Assembly (NCBI RefSeq): GCF_000717275.1
Contig: NZ_JNYV01000015.1
Location: forward strand, 62,001-126,000
DNA length: 64,000 nucleotides
Origin: Kitasatospora arboriphila
GTDB lineage: Bacteria; Actinomycetota; Actinomycetes; Mycobacteriales; Mycobacteriaceae
Direction: 5' to 3'
Shown: positions 60,739-64,000 of the stretch, piece by piece
How positions within the stretch are numbered: the first letter of the stretch is position 1
Layout: each line of letters begins with the position of its first letter
Notes under the pieces: model-generated
Seen by the model: only the letters and a program-made list of their open reading frames with translations
Told to the model about the DNA's origin: nothing
Database searches by the model: none
Translations under genes and position numbers: made by a program

Positions 60739-60863
60739 AGGCGGCCGTCGCGCCTTCGGACGATGGTCGATGTCCGTCCTGGCGATCACCACGGGACCGG
60801 GGAACAGACCCCGGGCCGCAATAGGTCTGATCGCCACAGCATCTCGCGACTGGTCGTTCCGGT

Positions 60864-61475
60864 TCACTGCGCGATGGTGAGACTGAACTCTGTTATCAGA
60901 TTGAACGAATTGTCCAGGTGTGGGCCGAGTTTCGTGCCGGCTGGCAGGTCGGCGACAGCATGCAGAGCCGAGTCAACGGCGGCCAATGCAATCGCGCAAA
61001 ACAGGAGTGGTCTCGGATCGTTCCGTTCAGCCTGCAATCGCGAGGCAAGCACCTCGACGATTGCCGCTTGCCAATCGTCCTGCTTCGCCAGGTGCCGCGC
61101 TCGCAGAGACGGGTTGTCACGATTAAGTAGTAAGACAGACCTCCACCGGGATTCTTGGTCGGCGAAGTCCTGCGCCAGCACGTCGAGGCTCTGTCGGAGT
61201 GCGCGCGCGGGGCCCTCGTCTGCGGGGCGGGCGGCGAGGGCACGGGCGATGAGCGGGCCGACCGCCTCCACCGGTTGTAGGACCGCGTCTTCTTTGGTCG
61301 GGAAATACCGAAAGAAGGTCCGCCGAGACACCCCGACTTCGTTCACTATGTCGTCGATCGTGGTGGCGGTTAGACCGCGTTGCAAAAACTGAGAGGAGGC
61401 CGCCTCGATCAACTCCGTTCGTATCTGTTCACGTATTCGGGTTGGTGCGCTGACTCTTTCATTTTTCTCCGCCAC
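60864..61475 (-). CDS. TetR-family repressor
   Basis: 203 aa from a GTG at 61475 (the frame reaches 61595). The DNA-binding domain is IRTELIEAASSQFLQRGLTA TTIDDIVNEVGVSRRTFFRY FPTKEDAV, the standard TetR_N signature. The C-terminal ligand domain ends AALAAVDSALHAVADLPAGT. It is divergent from the MBL hydrolase gene, and an 8-bp inverted repeat lies between them, so autoregulation and control of the hydrolase-RidA genes are expected. Confidence 0.9.
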   Translation of the reverse strand: MAEKNERVSAPTRIREQIRTELIEAASSQFLQRGLTATTIDDIVNEVGVSRRTFFRYFPTKEDAVLQPVEAVGPLIARALAARPADEGPARALRQSLDVLAQDFADQESRWRSVLLLNRDNPSLRARHLAKQDDWQAAIVEVLASRLQAERNDPRPLLFCAIALAAVDSALHAVADLPAGTKLGPHLDNSFNLITEFSLTIAQ

Positions 61476-61505
61476 AGGTAAGACGTTACCGCGGCGTGCG
61501 ACACA

Positions 61506-61540
61506 GTGACACTCCGTGTTATGATGGCACTGAGTGTCAC
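61506..61540. promoter_or_regulatory. Operator candidate for the TetR repressor
   Basis: GTGACACT (61506-61513) and AGTGTCAC (61533-61540) form a perfect inverted repeat 19 nt apart, within 35 bp of both divergent start codons. That matches the arrangement for a TetR dimer pair controlling both genes. A possible -10-like TATGAT (about 61520-61525) lies between the arms. Confidence 0.65.
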
Positions 61541-61566
61541 CGTGGCATACAATGACAGGAGAAGCT

Positions 61567-62412
61567 GTGGAATCAATTACAGTCGGATCGTTCACAATCA
61601 GCGAAGTGGAGGACGGGGTCGGCCATCTGCCGCCGATGTTCTACCCAGGAGCGGATTTCGAAAGCCAACCGCACCTCCTACACGAGGATGGGACGTACCA
61701 CATTCGGGGCGGTGGCTACGTGATCCAGGGCCAAGACGCTGTCGTTCTTATCGATGCGGGTGCCGGCCCGGACGATGTTCCGTTCCCCAACGAAGTCGCA
61801 AATGCCGCGGGTCTGGCGGCGCCGCCCAAGAACATCATGAACTCAGGGTTGCTCCCAGCTTCTCTCGCCGAGTTGGGCATCAAGCCGGAGAGCGTGACCC
61901 ATATTGTCCTGACACACCTCCACATTGACCATATTGGTTGGGTCGCGCCGAAGGGTGAGCGGCTCTTCTTCCCTAATGCCGAGATCTACTACGGGGACGC
62001 GGACTGGACACCACTCATCGCGAATGTGCCAAGTGATGACCCGGCACGACTGGTCATGGAGTTCGCCCGCGAGCACGGTGTCTTGCACCCGATGTCTGAA
62101 TCATTAGTCGAGATCGTTCCCGGCGTGCGTGCGATCCACACTCCAGGGCATACGCCGGGTTCCTATATCGTTGCCGTCGGCAGTGAGACAGACCACGTTC
62201 TTCTAACCGGAGACGTTATCGAACATCCGGATCAGCTGTCACAACAAGGAATCCACTTCCTCACTGACGGCGATCGCGAGCAGGCGGCAGCTACACGCAG
62301 TGACCTCATCTCCAAGATCTCCGCGAGTGGATCTCCGATTGCCACGGCGCACATTCCTGCTCCTGTGTTTCGCAGAGTAGGGAAGAATGGTGACTGGGAA
62401 CCTGCCGTCTAG
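61567..62412 (+). CDS. MBL-fold metallo-hydrolase
   Basis: 281 aa from a GTG at 61567 with AGGAG 5 nt before it (an ATG at 61552 lacks this). The metal motif is HIVLTHLHIDHIGW (HxHxDH, about 116-129). The second histidine site is IHTPGHTPGSYIV and the bridging Asp is in LTGDVIEHPD. The fold is shared with lactonases and other hydrolases of small esters. The preceding operator and TetR gene and the following RidA gene suggest a small catabolic or detoxifying unit. The substrate is unknown. Confidence 0.88.
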   Translation: MESITVGSFTISEVEDGVGHLPPMFYPGADFESQPHLLHEDGTYHIRGGGYVIQGQDAVVLIDAGAGPDDVPFPNEVANAAGLAAPPKNIMNSGLLPASLAELGIKPESVTHIVLTHLHIDHIGWVAPKGERLFFPNAEIYYGDADWTPLIANVPSDDPARLVMEFAREHGVLHPMSESLVEIVPGVRAIHTPGHTPGSYIVAVGSETDHVLLTGDVIEHPDQLSQQGIHFLTDGDREQAAATRSDLISKISASGSPIATAHIPAPVFRRVGKNGDWEPAV

Positions 62413-62460
62413 ACACCCGACCAGTGAAGGTCATGACAACTTACGAACGGTGGTTCTGAC

Positions 62461-62871
62461 ATGAGGAAACTGGAACGAATCAAAGCGTTTGGTGGGAGCC
62501 GACCGCTGTCATGGGCGGTTATCGCTGGTGACACCGTCCACGTAGCAGGCATGGTAGGAGCAAAGATCGACTTCGACGCGGCTGGTCCGGGCGAACTCAC
62601 TTTTCCAACCAGCGTTGTTGATCAGATGAGGCAAGCCTACCGGAATATCAGTTGGATTCTTGAGCAGGCCGGATCTTCCCTGGATAATATCGCGCAGCAA
62701 ACGCTCTTTTTTACAGGCAATGGTGCCGAAGTGATGGACGCGAACCAGCAAGTTCGGCGGGAAATGTTTGGAGAAAACGCGCCCGCGAGCGCAATGGCCG
62801 GCGTCAGCAACCTGTTTCATCCCGAGTGTCGACTAGAGATTCAAGTTATCGCGTATAGAACCGACGAGTGA
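62461..62871 (+). CDS. RidA/YjgF-family enamine/imine deaminase-like protein
   Basis: 136 aa. RIKAFGGSRPLSWAVIAGDT VHVAGMVG and DQMRQAYRNISWILEQAGSSLDNI are the RidA core. RLEIQVIAYRTDE ends the protein, and the Arg that salt-bridges the substrate in most members is likely that in CRLEIQ. The family removes reactive enamines or works in degradation pathways. It follows the MBL gene by 48 bp in the same direction, so cotranscription is likely. Confidence 0.88.
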   Translation: MRKLERIKAFGGSRPLSWAVIAGDTVHVAGMVGAKIDFDAAGPGELTFPTSVVDQMRQAYRNISWILEQAGSSLDNIAQQTLFFTGNGAEVMDANQQVRREMFGENAPASAMAGVSNLFHPECRLEIQVIAYRTDE

Positions 62872-63142
62872 TGGCTAGGGATCGGGCGGGCCATCTCGAC
62901 GTATCTCACCGAGATGGCCGTGCCCGACGTCGGCTTGTTCACGACTAGGCTGACCGATCGCGGCCTATAGCGGCGCGAAAAGGCTTCCGTCTAAGACTCG
63001 CGTGGAGGCGCCGGTGCGGCTGAAATAGCCCGAGTGGCGTCTAGACGCTTGCAGCGCGACCGCGGTATGCAAACGGCGCGCGATACCCAGGGCTCCGTCG
63101 CTTCAAAATTCGCCCAAGAACGCCTGATGGAGAAGCGAAGCC

Positions 63143-63173
63143 TTGACACCTCCTGGTCAAACAGTCCTATTAT
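63143..63173 (+). promoter_or_regulatory. Candidate promoter upstream of the last SnoaL-like gene
   Basis: TTGACA (63143-63148) and TATTAT (63168-63173) are near-consensus boxes separated by 19 bp, about 145 bp before the start at 63318. The spacing is longer than ideal. The surrounding 62872-63317 interval has no convincing gene. Confidence 0.5.
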
Positions 63174-63317
63174 GAGCATAGATGCTGTAACGGTCATCAC
63201 AACGTCGGTGGAGGGGTCCGTGTTCCGGTGTGCCAGCGCCCGACCTGCGCGCTCAGCAGAACGGCAACCTAGCGACATGCCGATGGCAAGCAAACTGAAT
63301 CCGAGACAAGGAAACGC

Positions 63318-63746
63318 ATGCAAACTTCAACCCGAGCACACAATATTGCATTGATCGAGAACGTTTACGGGCTCCTGCAAGCATTTGAACTCGGCGCTTT
63401 CGAGGAGCTCGTCCATCCCAACTTCACAATCGACGCTCCTGCCTCGTTGCCGTACGGAGGCCTTACTACAGGAATGGATGAGATGAAGAGCCGAATGTCG
63501 TCCTTCGGGCAGTACTGGGATGACCCGAGCTTCGGATTACACGCGATCACCGCTAACGACGACGGCTTAGTCACGGCGCATGTGACTCTGCGTGCAGTCG
63601 GCAAAACGACTGGAGAGCCGCTCGAGATGGAGGTTGTGGAAGTCTGGACGATTCATAACGGTAAGGTAGCAGGTCAAAAGACCTTCTATTTCGATCCGGC
63701 AGAAGCGCGGCGGGTTGCTGGGGTCACCTCCGATTCTGGCATATAG
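63318..63746 (+). CDS. SnoaL-like (NTF2-fold) protein
   Basis: 142 aa, ATG 63318 with ACAAGGAAACGC before it. ALIENVYGLLQAFELGAFEE LVHPNFTIDAPASLPYGGLT TGMDEMKSRM ... VEVWTIHNGKVAGQKTFYFD is the SnoaL/nuclear-transport-factor-2-like polyketide-cyclase fold, often a cyclase, isomerase or hydratase of small organic molecules. It belongs with the hydrolase-RidA cluster in location and probably in pathway. Confidence 0.85.
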   Translation: MQTSTRAHNIALIENVYGLLQAFELGAFEELVHPNFTIDAPASLPYGGLTTGMDEMKSRMSSFGQYWDDPSFGLHAITANDDGLVTAHVTLRAVGKTTGEPLEMEVVEVWTIHNGKVAGQKTFYFDPAEARRVAGVTSDSGI

Positions 63747-63905
63747 CGACCGAACACAGCCGCATTTATCGTCGCAGCACGCCAGGTCCTACTCGGGTAG
63801 CTCGTCATCAATCGGTGCAATTTCACTACAGAGCAACAGTGCTCAAGCCTGTTCATGGGCGAGTCTTACAGACACTAAGAACGCCGAGTGCACTAACGTA
63901 TTCTA

Positions 63906-64000
63906 ATGACTGAGGAATGCGTCATGATCGGTGCACCCGTCCGGAAATACTGGGATGTGCGCTACGAAACTCCTGTTCGGTACATCGCCCCAAACCGAGC
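63906..64000 (+). CDS. Gene start, truncated by the window end
   Basis: ATG 63906 opens a frame that reaches the right edge: MTEECVMIGAPVRKYWDVRY then ETPVRYIAPNR. There is no stop in 95 nt and the composition is protein-like. Too little is visible to name a family. It lies 160 bp after the SnoaL-like gene in the same direction and may be part of the same pathway. Confidence 0.4.
   Translation, partial: MTEECVMIGAPVRKYWDVRYETPVRYIAPNR

Noticed and set aside
1..64000. CRISPR array, tRNA or rRNA genes
   Set aside because: No regularly spaced direct repeats and no recognisable tRNA or rRNA sequence were seen on reading. A covariance search (tRNAscan-SE, Infernal) was not possible here and would be needed to exclude RNA genes firmly.

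Overview
This window looks like a large conjugative plasmid (or integrated conjugative element) of a high-GC mycolic-acid actinobacterium, most likely a Mycobacterium/Mycolicibacterium-type host. The evidence is DUF732 and DUF2510 proteins, a cutinase, NrdH redoxin, many mycobacterial-style lipoproteins, and a complete actinobacterial type IV secretion (T4SS) gene set with an SCO6880-family protein, VirB4, VirB6/TrbL, VirD4 and a MOBP-type relaxase. Assignments come from reading motifs in the sequence. No database search was run.

Layout. 1-2.4 kb: a restriction-modification pair on the minus strand, with the endonuclease-like gene cut by the window edge. 2.6-9.6 kb: small membrane proteins, lipoproteins and zinc-finger genes, several of them broken by in-frame stops or frameshifts. 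9.8-13.2 kb: a plus-strand operon starting with nrdH, then small hypotheticals, a DnaB N-domain-like protein, and a Fic toxin preceded by two tandem related VbhA-like antitoxins. 13.3-21.3 kb: a giant (about 2,220 aa) DarB-like methyltransferase-helicase with a nested ORF, and two flanking genes. 21.4-24.5 kb: two lipoproteins and a secreted metzincin protease. 24.8-27.6 kb: a candidate oriT rich in inverted repeats, then a relaxosome accessory protein and the relaxase. 27.6-31.2 kb: a Doc-type toxin fused to an unknown beta-rich domain with a 51-aa antitoxin gene, then a DUF4268 protein and a SHOCT protein. 31.5-51.3 kb: one long minus-strand transfer operon (cutinase, ParA-like ATPase, VirB2-like, VirB6, SCO6880, VirB4, peptidoglycan hydrolase, VirD4, DUF4913 and others). 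51.7-55.1 kb: a double-HTH regulator and a parA/parB-like pair with a 20-bp palindrome nearby. 55.1-58 kb: gene-poor sequence with repeated TGCAC words. 58-64 kb: a metabolic/regulatory patch (quinone oxidoreductase with HxlR; TetR with an MBL hydrolase, RidA and SnoaL-like proteins).

How it fits together. The relaxase, oriT, VirD4 and T4SS would move the DNA, while the cutinase and peptidoglycan hydrolase could remodel the envelope. The most interesting signal is a C-terminal A-rich/RDHPTxxR tail shared by three unrelated proteins (the Fic toxin, the giant methyltransferase-helicase, and a 308-aa protein of the transfer operon). It could be a secretion signal for proteins co-transferred with the DNA. 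A second signal is an identical 16-bp element upstream of two distant minus-strand operons.

Caveat. At least three transfer genes (VirB2-like, the gene at 44.2-44.9 kb, and the peptidoglycan hydrolase) and several accessory genes have broken frames. The plasmid may be losing transfer ability, or the assembly may contain indels. No replication initiator, tRNA, rRNA, CRISPR array or intact insertion sequence was recognised.
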